64,000 nt of DNA from Variovorax sp. RA8 (GTDB lineage Bacteria; Pseudomonadota; Gammaproteobacteria; Burkholderiales; Burkholderiaceae_C), in assembly GCF_901827175.1 (NCBI RefSeq), contig NZ_LR594662.1, forward strand, positions 4,030,001 through 4,094,000, given 5' to 3'. The position numbers and the translations under genes are program-made. Shown in pieces: positions 34,626 to 43,085 of this stretch (position 1 is its first letter; every line of letters starts with the position of its first letter). The notes below the pieces were generated by a model. The model saw only the letters and a program-made list of their open reading frames with translations, was not told the DNA's origin and ran no database searches.

Positions 34626-37600
34626 CTAGCCCTCCGCCTCGTCGAGCCGCAGCAGGATCGGCCCGGCCGCAACCACCTCGTGGTCGCCCACGCGCACCGA
34701 TTCGCCCCGCGGGACCCCGTCGATCGACAGGGCGAGCTCCTCGATGTAGTCCACGCCCGGCGTGCGCTCCAGCTCGGCGGCGATGTCCGACATGAACACG
34801 TCGCGGCCCAGGTCCCATCCGCGCCCGCCCGGGCCGCCGAAGAGCGGGTGCAGGAAGCGTTCGAGCGCAGCGCGCACCGCCTTCTCGACCGTGCCGGCCT
34901 GGCTCGGGTCGGCGGGCGCGATGCGCGCCGAGACGCCGACGGCAAGGTAGCTCGGCCCGGTGACATGGATCCGGTGCAGCGCCGCGATGTCCGCCGGCGC
35001 GCGCGCCTCGATGAACCTTCGCACCTGGTCGCGCAGGCCGAAGGAGGGATAGGGCCGCGGGTCCTTGCTGTAGGGCACGATCAGCACGGTGATCCAGCCG
35101 GGCAACATCTGGCCGGAGGGGCTGCGGCCGGGAATCGCGCGCACGACCTTCACCGCCGGCGAGGCTTCGACGGCGAGCGCCTCGTAGTCGCCCGGCGCCA
35201 GCGCGCGGCCGCGGTGGCGCACGGTGCGGGGGCCGCGCTCCAGCACGGCCGAGGCCGGCTCGCCGTCGGCGCCGCCCTCCGCGGCGCGGGGATTGAAGAC
35301 CTCCTCGATGCCCGTCACCACGCCCAGCAGCTGCGTGATCCTGCGCGCCTCCACATTGCCCTTGGAGCCGCCGCCCACGCTCATCTCTCGCACCAGGATG
35401 GCCGCGCCGGCCGGCGGCACCCGGCCGTTCTCGCCATCGCCGAAGACCAGGCGCCCGACGGCGGCGTCGAGGGCATAGTGCCGCTCCGTGGGGCCGGAGA
35501 AGAACAGTTGCGCACGGCGCTCCCAGCGCACCCAGGCCTCGATCACCTGCTTCTGCCGGTTGCGCCGCAGCCGCAGCGGACCCAGCGTCACCTCGGCATC
35601 CTGGCTCTCGCGCGCGAGCCGCTGCTCCAGCTCGGCCAGCACCGCACCGTCGCCGCCCCAGAGCTCCATCGCCAGGATGCGCCACTCGACGTTGGCGCGG
35701 GCGCCGCCGAGCTCGCGCACTTCGATGCGCTCGCCCGCGAGGATGGGCGTCTGCGTCAGCGAGAAGACTTGGCCGGGCGTGCCGCTGCTGGTGCCCACTG
35801 GCAGGTCGCGCAGCGTGTGGCGCTCCGAGGCCCAGACGGCGTTGGCGTGCAGGCCGGTGCAGACCGGCTCGCCGGGCGGGCCGTCTTCCTTGAGGCGGGC
35901 CCGCATCCAATGGAGCGCGCGGCCGAAGCGGGCCAGCGCGGTGTCGTCGGGCTGCGCCAGCACGCCCACGATGCCGGGCCGGCGCAAGTAGCCGGTCTCG
36001 TCCTCCACCGGCGTACGGCGCCACTGCGCGCCCTCGCCCCAATACTCCCACACCAGCGCCGGCCCCGCGACGCTGCCGGGCGCTTCGACGATGTCGAAGA
36101 ACAGGCCGAGCTGGTCCGCGGGCGGCTTCTTGTCGAAGCCCAGGTACAGCGCGGGCGTGAGGTCGGCGACGCGTTCGAAGGGCGGGAAGGTCGTGCCCGG
36201 CCACATCGCTTCCGACGTCCGGTCCTTGTAGGCGAAGTCGTTGTACGCGAACACGCGCTCGGCATGGAAGGGGCCGTACTGCCACGTGTAGCCGATGGCA
36301 AGGGCCGCGAGCACCGGTGGCTGCGCGGCCACGTAGGTGAAGGTGCTGTCGGGGCCGGCGGGCGGCGCCGCGTCGGTCTTGAAGGCGATGCTCTTCTTGA
36401 AGCCATAGGAGCCGCTCTGCAGGCGCACGCGCACCCAGCGCTCTTCCTTGTCGTTGACCTTGACCGGCTCCATGTCGATCGGCACGGTGAAGTCGATCAC
36501 CTCGGTGCGGTTCAGGTCGAGCTGCGAGTCGACCAGGTTCGAGACCACCGCGAGCGGAGCCCACAGGCGGCCATTCCAGTATTCCCAGGCCACCTGGTGA
36601 GCCAGCGTGTCGGCACCGGAAACGGCCCCCTCGTCCTGCGGCGACAGCGTGCGCGCCAGGTAGAGGCGCACCTTCGCGAGCGGCTTGGTGAAGGCCTCGG
36701 CGTTGGTGAAGTAGAAGGTGGAGCCGGGCTGCGTCTGCTGGCCGAGCGGATAGAAGGGCTTGCTCGGGTCCAGGGCCGTGGCGTCGGCGAAGGCCTGGTC
36801 GGGTGCGAGGCCTTCGATCGACAGGCTGAGGTTCACCACCGGCCTGGCCGCCGAGGCCTGCTCCCGGGGGCGGAGTGTCTGGGCGGGGCCGGAGAACCGG
36901 ATGTCGGCGAAAGTGACCTCGTAGTCGTAGGGGCGGCTGAAGTTGACGTTCGGGATTTCGTAGAGGCCGTCCTTGGCCGTGAGCGACGAGCTGTAGGCCG
37001 GACGGCTCGGGTCGGCGCGATCGGTGAGCTGCACCAGGGCTCGCTCGACCGGTTGGCCCGCATCGTTGGTGACCTTGCCGTGCAAGCGAGTCGTGGCCGC
37101 TTCCGGCACGGCAATGGCGGCGGCATGGAACACGGCGCCGCCCGCCTGTGCCGAAGCCTCGCCCGCCACGGGCTCGGCCACGGCGATCCTTCCGCGCAGC
37201 GCGGCGTTCACCGTGCTCGAAACGCGGATCGTGTCGACCTCCGGCAGCGTCTGGTCGGCATCGGGCGGCAGCGGCTCGGTGAGCCTGGCCCGCAGCCAGT
37301 AGCCCTCGACCTCGTTGACCTTCGTCCTGGCCGCCGATGCGCAGTCGGCCTCCAGCAGGTAGCTGCCGCTTTGCGTGAGCCCGTCGGTGCTGTCGAGGTC
37401 CTCGGCCTGCTGGACGCCGCATTCCTTGCTGCTGGCGACGAAGCCGCGCCAGGTTTCGCCATCCCAGTATTCCCAGACCAGGTCGAGGTGCGAGGCCGCG
37501 CCGTGCTGCAGCTCGAACTCGACCGCGAGCTGCACCTTGCCCGACAGCGCGAGCAGCACCGGGTGCGACAGCAGCAGATGGTGCGGCACCGGCTGGCGCA

Positions 37601-38096
37601 GCCGGGCTGCGAAGGGCTCGACGGGCGCGCCCGTGGCGAAGGCCGCGCTGTGGTCGATGTACTCGTCGCGGCCCGGCCAGAGGCTCACCAGCTGCACGAT
37701 CCTGCCCGCGGTGACGCCGACCGCGCGCTCGGTCTCGAAGAGGATCTGCTCGCTGCTGCCCGCCGGCGGCGCTGCACCCACCGGCGTGCGGGGCGGCGCC
37801 GAGCCGCCGGTGGCCTGCTCGCCGAGCCGGAACACGACCGGCGCGCGCGCCGCCTGGGCGGCGATGAGGCTCAGGCCGGCGGTGTCGAGGAAGGCCAGCT
37901 TCAGCTTGTCGGGCACCTGCCCCAGCCGCTGGGCCAGGGCCTCCAGGTAGCGCGCCGCGATCGCCGCCAGGCCGCGGCCGGCCGTCTTGTCCGCGGCCAG
38001 CCACTCGGGCGTGTAGCCCGCGCGGCGCGCGAGGATGGCGGCGAGCAGCGCTTGCGCGTCCCGGCGGTCCAGCTCGATGGAGGGCTTCGTGTTCAC
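34626..38096 (-). CDS. large putative baseplate assembly protein (Afp11-like, baseplate J family)
   Basis: The 1156-residue protein opens with LLAAILARRAGYTPEW, typical of eCIS Afp11-like baseplate proteins. Baseplate J features lie near the C-terminus: LVFGDGENGRVPPAGAAILV, DYEALAVEASPAVKVVRAIP, and SARIAPADPSQAGTVEKAVR. An internal segment (AATTRLHGKVTNDAGQPVER with a following beta stretch) looks like an inserted carboxypeptidase-regulatory-like domain. It is the larger of two paralogous wedge components. The start is a GTG at 38096 overlapping the gp25 gene stop (GTGA). Confidence 0.88.
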   Translation of the reverse strand: MNTKPSIELDRRDAQALLAAILARRAGYTPEWLAADKTAGRGLAAIAARYLEALAQRLGQVPDKLKLAFLDTAGLSLIAAQAARAPVVFRLGEQATGGSAPPRTPVGAAPPAGSSEQILFETERAVGVTAGRIVQLVSLWPGRDEYIDHSAAFATGAPVEPFAARLRQPVPHHLLLSHPVLLALSGKVQLAVEFELQHGAASHLDLVWEYWDGETWRGFVASSKECGVQQAEDLDSTDGLTQSGSYLLEADCASAARTKVNEVEGYWLRARLTEPLPPDADQTLPEVDTIRVSSTVNAALRGRIAVAEPVAGEASAQAGGAVFHAAAIAVPEAATTRLHGKVTNDAGQPVERALVQLTDRADPSRPAYSSSLTAKDGLYEIPNVNFSRPYDYEVTFADIRFSGPAQTLRPREQASAARPVVNLSLSIEGLAPDQAFADATALDPSKPFYPLGQQTQPGSTFYFTNAEAFTKPLAKVRLYLARTLSPQDEGAVSGADTLAHQVAWEYWNGRLWAPLAVVSNLVDSQLDLNRTEVIDFTVPIDMEPVKVNDKEERWVRVRLQSGSYGFKKSIAFKTDAAPPAGPDSTFTYVAAQPPVLAALAIGYTWQYGPFHAERVFAYNDFAYKDRTSEAMWPGTTFPPFERVADLTPALYLGFDKKPPADQLGLFFDIVEAPGSVAGPALVWEYWGEGAQWRRTPVEDETGYLRRPGIVGVLAQPDDTALARFGRALHWMRARLKEDGPPGEPVCTGLHANAVWASERHTLRDLPVGTSSGTPGQVFSLTQTPILAGERIEVRELGGARANVEWRILAMELWGGDGAVLAELEQRLARESQDAEVTLGPLRLRRNRQKQVIEAWVRWERRAQLFFSGPTERHYALDAAVGRLVFGDGENGRVPPAGAAILVREMSVGGGSKGNVEARRITQLLGVVTGIEEVFNPRAAEGGADGEPASAVLERGPRTVRHRGRALAPGDYEALAVEASPAVKVVRAIPGRSPSGQMLPGWITVLIVPYSKDPRPYPSFGLRDQVRRFIEARAPADIAALHRIHVTGPSYLAVGVSARIAPADPSQAGTVEKAVRAALERFLHPLFGGPGGRGWDLGRDVFMSDIAAELERTPGVDYIEELALSIDGVPRGESVRVGDHEVVAAGPILLRLDEAEG

Positions 38097-38506
38097 CGCG
38101 CGGATCCTTCCTCGAGGTAGAAGGGATACACGAGGTTGTGGTGCGAGTTGGTCGCGCGCACGCGGTAGCTGACCTCGATCAGCACCTTGCCCTCGCCTCC
38201 CGCCGCAGCGCTGGCGCTGACCTTCTCGACGTCGATGCGCGGCTCCCAGTCCACCAGCGACTCGTTCACGCGCTGGCGCAGCGCTTCCATGGTGGCCGGG
38301 TTCAGCGGCTCGAACACGAAGGCCCTGAGACCCGCGCCGAAGTCCGGCCGCATGACGCGCTCGCCGCGGTCGGTGCCCATGATGATCAGGATCGCCTGCT
38401 CCACGTCCTGCTCGTAGGCCGCGGTGGCGGTGAGCCCGGCGTCGATGCCGACCGGGAAGGCCCAGCCCCGGCCGAGGAAGGGTGCGGAAGATCCGGTTGG
38501 GTTCAT
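38093..38506 (-). CDS. gp25/Afp9-like baseplate wedge protein
   Basis: The 137-residue protein belongs to the T4 gp25 / GPW family. It has the typical IIMGTDRGERVMRPDFGAGL motif near residue 40 and FEPLNPATMEALRQRV after it. In contractile tails gp25 is the conserved wedge subunit that nucleates sheath assembly. The C-terminal part (VLIEVSYRVRATNSHHNLVYPFYLEEG) completes the family pattern. It is placed between the PAAR gene and the large baseplate gene, the same order as in the Afp locus. Confidence 0.93.
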   Translation of the reverse strand: MNPTGSSAPFLGRGWAFPVGIDAGLTATAAYEQDVEQAILIIMGTDRGERVMRPDFGAGLRAFVFEPLNPATMEALRQRVNESLVDWEPRIDVEKVSASAAAGGEGKVLIEVSYRVRATNSHHNLVYPFYLEEGSAR

Positions 38507-38510
38507 GCGC

Positions 38511-38792
38511 CTACCCTCCGATCTCGACCAGCGGCATGCCCATGACGATGGGCGCGCCGCAGCCGCTCATGTCGCCCACGCGGGCCGCGGGCCGCCCGCC
38601 GATGAGCACGGTCATGCTGCCCTTGACGAGGGGTGTGGGCGGATGCGGGCCCGCCACCGGCGGCATGGAGCAGGCGTGCATGTCGCCCACTACGGCGGCC
38701 GGCATGCCGCCGATCAGCACCGTTGCCACGCCGGGCCCGGTGACAACGCCCGGATGGGCCGTGGGGTCGCCGACTCTGGCTGCGGGGGGCAT
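38511..38792 (-). CDS. PAAR-domain spike tip protein (Afp10-like)
   Basis: The 93-residue protein has two PAAR-type repeats, MPPAARVGDPTAHPG...VLIGGMPAAVVGDMHAC and later TVLIGGRPAARVGDMSGCG. Histidines and cysteines are placed to hold the zinc or iron at the tip. PAAR proteins form the sharp cone on the VgrG-like spike and can carry effectors; this one is the minimal form without an extension. A perfect GGAGGA precedes the ATG at 38792. It lies directly behind the spike gene. Confidence 0.94.
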   Translation of the reverse strand: MPPAARVGDPTAHPGVVTGPGVATVLIGGMPAAVVGDMHACSMPPVAGPHPPTPLVKGSMTVLIGGRPAARVGDMSGCGAPIVMGMPLVEIGG

Positions 38793-38807
38793 GGTCCGCT
38801 TCCTCCA

Positions 38808-39473
38808 TCAGTTCAGCTTGATCGGCAGGCCCTGCACGCTGCACGGCCCCGACGACTGGATGTTGACCATCGCGCCCTTGATGTCCACCTGCACGCCTTC
38901 CAGCGAGATCTGCGTGGCCTTGAGCTCGATCTTCAGCGCCGACTGCACGCTGACCGTCTGCGAGGCGTTGTCCAGCGCGATGGACAGCGTGCCGGCGGTG
39001 TTCTCGATCTTGATCGAGAGCGGGTCGATGGTGATCTTCTGCTGCGTGCTGCTGGTGATGGTGATGGACTGCGTCAGGTCGTCGAAGACCACCTCGTGCC
39101 CCAGTCCGCCCGCCATGCCGGTCTTGATGACGCGCTTGACCAGGAAATCGCTGGGCAGCGTGAGCGGCGGCCGGTCGGCGGTGCTCCACAGGCCGCCCAG
39201 CACGAAGGCCGCACTCGCATCGTTCTGCGCGAAGGCCACCAGCACCTCGTCGTTGATCTGCGGAATCCACACGAAGCCGCGCCCCGACCCGCCTCCCATC
39301 GAAGGCATGCGCGCCCAGGGCTCCATGGCCGGGATCGACGGGATGCGCACCTGCACCCGCCCCTCGGAGATGGCGTCGAGGTTGTTGGTGACGATGCCCG
39401 GCGCGATGGCGAAGCCTTCGGTCACGGACTCCGGGCCCAGCTGCTCCAGTCGTTCGAACAATGCGTCGTTCAT
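38808..39473 (-). CDS. spike/baseplate assembly protein V-like (gpV, VgrG OB-fold part)
   Basis: The 221-residue protein has the gpV/VgrG OB-fold core (GRVQVRIPSIP, WIPQINDEVLVAFAQND, FVLGGLWS). It then has a repetitive beta-helix-like segment (ITITSSTQQKITIDPLSIKIEN) that forms the spike needle. In Afp-type systems Afp8 unites this with the gpD-like domain; here the gpD-like part is a separate upstream gene. The C-terminus would carry the PAAR tip. GGAGGA precedes the ATG at 39473. Confidence 0.9.
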   Translation of the reverse strand: MNDALFERLEQLGPESVTEGFAIAPGIVTNNLDAISEGRVQVRIPSIPAMEPWARMPSMGGGSGRGFVWIPQINDEVLVAFAQNDASAAFVLGGLWSTADRPPLTLPSDFLVKRVIKTGMAGGLGHEVVFDDLTQSITITSSTQQKITIDPLSIKIENTAGTLSIALDNASQTVSVQSALKIELKATQISLEGVQVDIKGAMVNIQSSGPCSVQGLPIKLN

Positions 39474-39488
39474 GGTGCCCGGTCCTCC

Positions 39489-40682
39489 CTAGACAGAAAA
39501 CTGACCCTGCAGCCGCACCAGCCCGCCGGCGCCCCTGGGTGCGGGAATGGAACCGAACCACACTTCCTTGCGCGCCTGGAAGCTGGTCTTGTAGCCGCCG
39601 CCGTCGATGGTGTGGGTGGCCGAGGTGATGCGGTAGAGGCCGCCGAATTGGGCGCCCAGGCCTTCGAGGTTGACCACGCGGCTGGCCTTGATGCGCGGAT
39701 CGCCGGCGGTGCTGCCAGATCCAGTGAGGCGGTTGTTCAGCTTGGGCAGCAGCTCGCTCAGGATCTTGCGCGGCGCGGTGGCGTAGCTGGCCGGCTTGAT
39801 CGTCGTGACCTTGCCCGGCGCCAGCAGCTCGCCGAGCTCGCCGCCGGGCGTGATGGAGAGTTTGAACATCGCGCGGTCGTAGTCCCAGTTGAGCGCGATG
39901 ACGAAGTCCATCTTGATGCTGTCGACCCAGACGCGCGCGGCCACGCCTTCGATCTCGCCGACCGTGGACAGCCGTGGCGTGAAGTCCATCAGCGAGGCGC
40001 CCCACTTGAGCGTGAGGCTGGGCGCGTAGTCCTGGATCAGGAACTGGAACTTGAGCACCCGGCCGCGCGGCTCGGCCGTGTGGTCGATGTACATCTGCCA
40101 GCCGTTGTCCTTCGCCACCTCGGTGAGGAACTGGAAGTCGTTCACGCCGCTCTGCTTGCGCACCGACATCTGGGCGAACTGCGGAAAGGCGAGGAAGGTG
40201 GCCAGGCCGATCAGCGTCGACAGGGTGCCGCCGACCGGATCGAGCTCGGGGATCAGGCCGTTGGTGCCGCTCACCAGCGCCGCCACGGCGGAATCGGGCA
40301 GCGGGAAGTTGCCGACCGATGGGATCTTGATGCGGAAGGAGCGGTCCTTGGTGCCGATCTGCAGGCGCTGCAGCAGGTCCTGAGCGGTCAGGCGGATCAT
40401 CGGGATGCCGCTCGCGGGGAAGGAGGGCTCGACGCCGGTGATCTCGCCCACGAACACTTCCTCGAGCGGCCCGGGCGCATAGCCGATCGACAGGCGGAAC
40501 GCGTTGTTGACCTGCAGCAGCGGATGGTCGAGCCATTGCAGCGAGGGATTGGCAATGCTCACCTCCACCCGGTCGGCGCCCTCGATCCCGTCGGTGTAGC
40601 TGATGCTGACGATGGAGGCGCGCAATGCAGCGGGGATGGCGTTGCCATCGATGCCGAGCGCAAATTCGGGAGCGAGGCGCAT
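39489..40682 (-). CDS. late control protein D / VgrG N-terminal-like hub protein
   Basis: The 397-residue protein resembles phage gpD and the N-terminal part of VgrG. It has ITGVEPSFPASGIPMIRLTAQDLLQ, SVRKQSGVNDFQFLTEVAKDNGW, and a C-terminal ITSATHTIDGGGYKTSFQARKE. It forms the central hub of the baseplate between tube and spike. The ATG at 40682 overlaps the LysM gene stop (TGATG). The long frame extending to 42179 covers other genes and is not coding. Splitting of hub and spike into two genes is known in several eCIS. Confidence 0.9.
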   Translation of the reverse strand: MRLAPEFALGIDGNAIPAALRASIVSISYTDGIEGADRVEVSIANPSLQWLDHPLLQVNNAFRLSIGYAPGPLEEVFVGEITGVEPSFPASGIPMIRLTAQDLLQRLQIGTKDRSFRIKIPSVGNFPLPDSAVAALVSGTNGLIPELDPVGGTLSTLIGLATFLAFPQFAQMSVRKQSGVNDFQFLTEVAKDNGWQMYIDHTAEPRGRVLKFQFLIQDYAPSLTLKWGASLMDFTPRLSTVGEIEGVAARVWVDSIKMDFVIALNWDYDRAMFKLSITPGGELGELLAPGKVTTIKPASYATAPRKILSELLPKLNNRLTGSGSTAGDPRIKASRVVNLEGLGAQFGGLYRITSATHTIDGGGYKTSFQARKEVWFGSIPAPRGAGGLVRLQGQFSV

Positions 40683-41335
40683 CAGACGGTCACCTCCCCA
40701 CTGGCCAGATCGGTGAAGGGCAGCGCCGGCACGTGCAGGGCCTGGCCCGGCGCGATGCTGCGCGGATCGTCGATGCGGTTGGCGACTGCGATCGGGCGCC
40801 ACAGCGCTGGATCCTCGTAAAAGCGGAAGGCGATGGCCGTGAGCGTGTCTCCGGGCTGGACCGTGTAGGCCTTGCTGAAGTCCGCCGTCTGGCGGTTGAC
40901 TTCCTTGGCCTCGCGCTCGGGATCGATGAACTCGCTGAAGCTCACGGTCACGCGCGCCCGCGTGGGACGGCCGTCTTCCAGGAACTTGATGAACTTCTGG
41001 TTGGCGCGCGCCAGCACGCAGCGCAACTGCAGGGAGCCCCAGGCCACGCGCACCACGGGCGGGGCATGGAGCTGCGAATCGATCTTGAGCAGGTCGACCA
41101 CCTTCTTCGTCTCGTCGCGCACGTCGGTGCGCGCATCGGTGGTGTCGAAGAACAGCTCCATCTCCAGCGTGCGCAGGTTGCCGTGCACGAACTGGAGGAT
41201 GGGCGAGCTCAGCCCCGGGATCGCCTGCGAGGCGTAGTTGTTGTCCTTGTTGAGGCTGTATTCCTCGGGGTTGAACATCACCTCGAACTGCTGTCCGCTG
41301 TGCTCGATGGTGATGGTTGCCTTTGCCAGCGCCAT
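40682..41335 (-). CDS. CIS tube/LysM protein (Afp7-like)
   Basis: The 217-residue protein has the eCIS tube-protein N-terminal domain (VMFNPEEYSLNKDNNYASQA). Its C-terminal LysM domain reads YTVQPGDTLTAIAFRFYEDP and ends with IAPGQALHVP. Afp7/gp53-type proteins join the tube to the baseplate hub; the LysM module is structural here rather than peptidoglycan-binding. The start follows GGAGGG. The order tube-associated, LysM, hub, spike, PAAR matches known loci. Confidence 0.93.
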   Translation of the reverse strand: MALAKATITIEHSGQQFEVMFNPEEYSLNKDNNYASQAIPGLSSPILQFVHGNLRTLEMELFFDTTDARTDVRDETKKVVDLLKIDSQLHAPPVVRVAWGSLQLRCVLARANQKFIKFLEDGRPTRARVTVSFSEFIDPEREAKEVNRQTADFSKAYTVQPGDTLTAIAFRFYEDPALWRPIAVANRIDDPRSIAPGQALHVPALPFTDLASGEVTV

Positions 41336-41338
41336 GGC

Positions 41339-42076
41339 TCAGACCCTCCCCATTCGTTCGCGGTACGCGATCAACCGGCGGTCGATCTGCTGTATCACGA
41401 GGCCGGTGAGCGCCTCGACGCTGACGGCCGGGGCGGCCGCCGGCGCCCTGCCCTGCTCCCATGGCATGGGCGCCGTCTGCGCCGGCATCCATTCGCTGGC
41501 CGGCGCCGCCCCCGCCGGGGCCGGCATGCGTTGCGGGGCGGCCAGCGCCAGGGGCTTCGATGGCGGCACCAGCTCCTGCCGCAGGGCGCGGCGATGCACG
41601 CGCGTGACGATCTCTGCCGCCTGCGCGACCACCCGCGAAGCACCCGGCAGCTGCGCGGCCGGATCGAGCCTCGGCGCGGGAGCCCCATTTCGAGAGCCTG
41701 CGGCCTCGCGCCCGCGATGGCCCTGCGCGAAGACGGGCGGCGGAAAGCGCAGCGCGGGATAGGCGGGACGCTCGCGTTCGACGGCTGCCACCGGTGGCGG
41801 GGCAGTAGCGTCGCCCTGCCGATGCAGCGATGCGCGCGGCGCGTGTACGAGGAGCTCCCGCGTCTGCCGCATCAGCGTCGCCGCCGGCATGCTGACCGGC
41901 CGCACCACGCCGAGGTGCGCATGCACCTGCAGGATCGCCCGCCACGAGGTGACGAGCACCTGCGACACCAGGCCGCCGCCGCGCTGCAGCAGCACCATCG
42001 CGCCACGCGCATGCCAGGCGTCGCGACGGCCGTGCTGCCGCCGCAACTGCCGTGCCCATCCTTGCCATCTGTTCAC
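41339..42076 (-). CDS. eCIS hypothetical protein with C-terminal VIQQIDRR motif
   Basis: The 245-residue protein has a basic, tryptophan-containing N-terminus and a long proline/alanine-rich middle. The only conserved-looking part is the C-terminal VEALTGLVIQQIDRRLIAYRE-type helix. Proteins with this end are often found between the small DUF6760-type gene and the LysM gene in eCIS clusters. The start is a GTG at 42076 with AGGAGG five bases upstream. The role is unknown; chaperone or baseplate linker functions are possible. No tape measure features (long heptads, membrane segments) are visible. Confidence 0.65.
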   Translation of the reverse strand: MNRWQGWARQLRRQHGRRDAWHARGAMVLLQRGGGLVSQVLVTSWRAILQVHAHLGVVRPVSMPAATLMRQTRELLVHAPRASLHRQGDATAPPPVAAVERERPAYPALRFPPPVFAQGHRGREAAGSRNGAPAPRLDPAAQLPGASRVVAQAAEIVTRVHRRALRQELVPPSKPLALAAPQRMPAPAGAAPASEWMPAQTAPMPWEQGRAPAAAPAVSVEALTGLVIQQIDRRLIAYRERMGRV

Positions 42077-42105
42077 GCCGCCTCCTGATCGAAGTTCTGC
42101 TGACG

Positions 42106-42324
42106 CTACGGATTCGCTTCGCTGTTCGCCCGCTCGTTGATCGCCGAGATCTCTTCGACCCAGCGCTGCCGCTGCGCATGCTCGAGCGTCAGCACCTCCT
42201 GCGGCGACCAGTGGAAGTGATAGGCGATGAAGGCTACCTCCCTGTACAGCGCGGGCAGGGGGTAGCCTACGATCCCCCCGGGCTGTTCATCTCCAGCGCG
42301 AACTCGTGGGCGCACTTCGGGCAC
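42106..42324 (-). CDS. small DUF6760-like eCIS protein
   Basis: The 72-residue frame contains VGYPLPALYREVAFIAYHFH and then LTLEHAQRQRWVEEISAINE. This matches the small DUF6760-type proteins that follow the tail assembly gene in many eCIS operons. The true start is uncertain: ATG at 42324 and GTG at 42315 both lie inside the end of the previous gene, an overlap of about 50-58 bases. The core domain begins near the IVGYP segment. The function is not established. Confidence 0.75.
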   Translation of the reverse strand: MPEVRPRVRAGDEQPGGIVGYPLPALYREVAFIAYHFHWSPQEVLTLEHAQRQRWVEEISAINERANSEANP

Positions 42325-42632
42325 TCGGCCTCGATGGTCGCCCGGCCGCTGCGGTTGATGCGGTTGTAGAACTCCTGCAGGTAGGCGAGGTCGGCCGCAT
42401 ACAGCCCCTCGACCACCTTCGGCGTGACCTGCGCCACCGAGCCCAGGCGCGCGATCACGCGCGACAGCAGGATCACCGTGAGGTAGGCCTCGTTGCTCTG
42501 CACGCGCGGGTCCTTCAGCGGCAGGATCTCGTCGGCCGCCGTGGCCAGCCGCATCACGCCCTCGCGGTGAAGATCGCCCTCGGCATCCACGTAGCCGAGG
42601 GGCAGCGTGAACTCGTATTCGGTCTGGAACAT
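42267..42632 (-). CDS. tail assembly-like protein of the eCIS
   Basis: The 121-residue protein begins FQTEYEFTLPLGYVDAEGDL and continues with a region typical of phage tail assembly chaperone-like proteins (MRLATAADEILPLKDPR, LTVILLSRVIARLG). Near the C-terminus there is a CPKC pair (ECPKCAHEF) that may bind metal. It lies directly behind the tube gene, as chaperone-type genes do in phage tails. The start at 42632 follows GGGAGAG. Confidence 0.7.
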   Translation of the reverse strand: MFQTEYEFTLPLGYVDAEGDLHREGVMRLATAADEILPLKDPRVQSNEAYLTVILLSRVIARLGSVAQVTPKVVEGLYAADLAYLQEFYNRINRSGRATIEAECPKCAHEFALEMNSPGGS

Positions 42633-42648
42633 GGCGCTCTCCCTGCCG

Positions 42649-43074
42649 CTATGCGCGTTCGACGCGCTCGCAGCTGACGGTCAGGCTGTCGAGCGAGACG
42701 TCGTTGCCCTTGGCGTTGAAGTCGGGCCCGTCGTACTTGCTGGGCCAGGCACTGAAGAAGTTCCAGCGCACCTTCTCCTGCCCCGCATCGTCCTGCAGGA
42801 TGATCGAGCCGTTGCGCCGGTCGATGGTGCCGTTGATGGCGGCCAGGTGCCAGTCGTAGAGCTCGCGCGAATCCGTCACGCCCCACTTGAGCGTGATGTC
42901 GGGGTAGGAGATCTTTCCGGGCAGCTTGCGCACCGTCGCGGCCTCGCCGCCTTCGCGGTACTCGACCACCTCGATGTTCGAGCCGAAGCCGCTGCATTCG
43001 GAGAAGCCGGCCTGCACGATGCCATCGATCTCGACGAGAAATCGAAAGTTTCTGTAGGGGTCCTTTCTGGCCAT
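42649..43074 (-). CDS. contractile injection system inner tube protein
   Basis: The 141-residue protein matches the T4 gp19 / Afp1 tube family: DPYRNFRFLVEIDGIVQAGF, then GGEAATVRKLPGKISYPDIT, then a WHLAAINGTIDRRNGSIIL segment. It would stack as hexamers to form the conduit that the sheath drives outward. Only one tube gene is seen, in contrast to two in Afp. GGAGAG precedes the ATG at 43074. The gene starts a few bases after the sheath stop. Confidence 0.95.
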   Translation of the reverse strand: MARKDPYRNFRFLVEIDGIVQAGFSECSGFGSNIEVVEYREGGEAATVRKLPGKISYPDITLKWGVTDSRELYDWHLAAINGTIDRRNGSIILQDDAGQEKVRWNFFSAWPSKYDGPDFNAKGNDVSLDSLTVSCERVERA

Positions 43075-43085
43075 GACCGTCTCTC

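Noticed and set aside
26507..38120. Several very long plus-strand open frames across the baseplate genes
   Set aside because: GC-rich codon use leaves few stops in the antisense frame; the minus-strand frames contain baseplate, tail protein I and GQ-L motifs, while the plus-strand ones show none.
39489..42179. 896-codon frame before the hub protein
   Set aside because: Only the last 397 codons have gpD-type motifs; the rest is a shadow of the LysM and VIQQIDRR genes.
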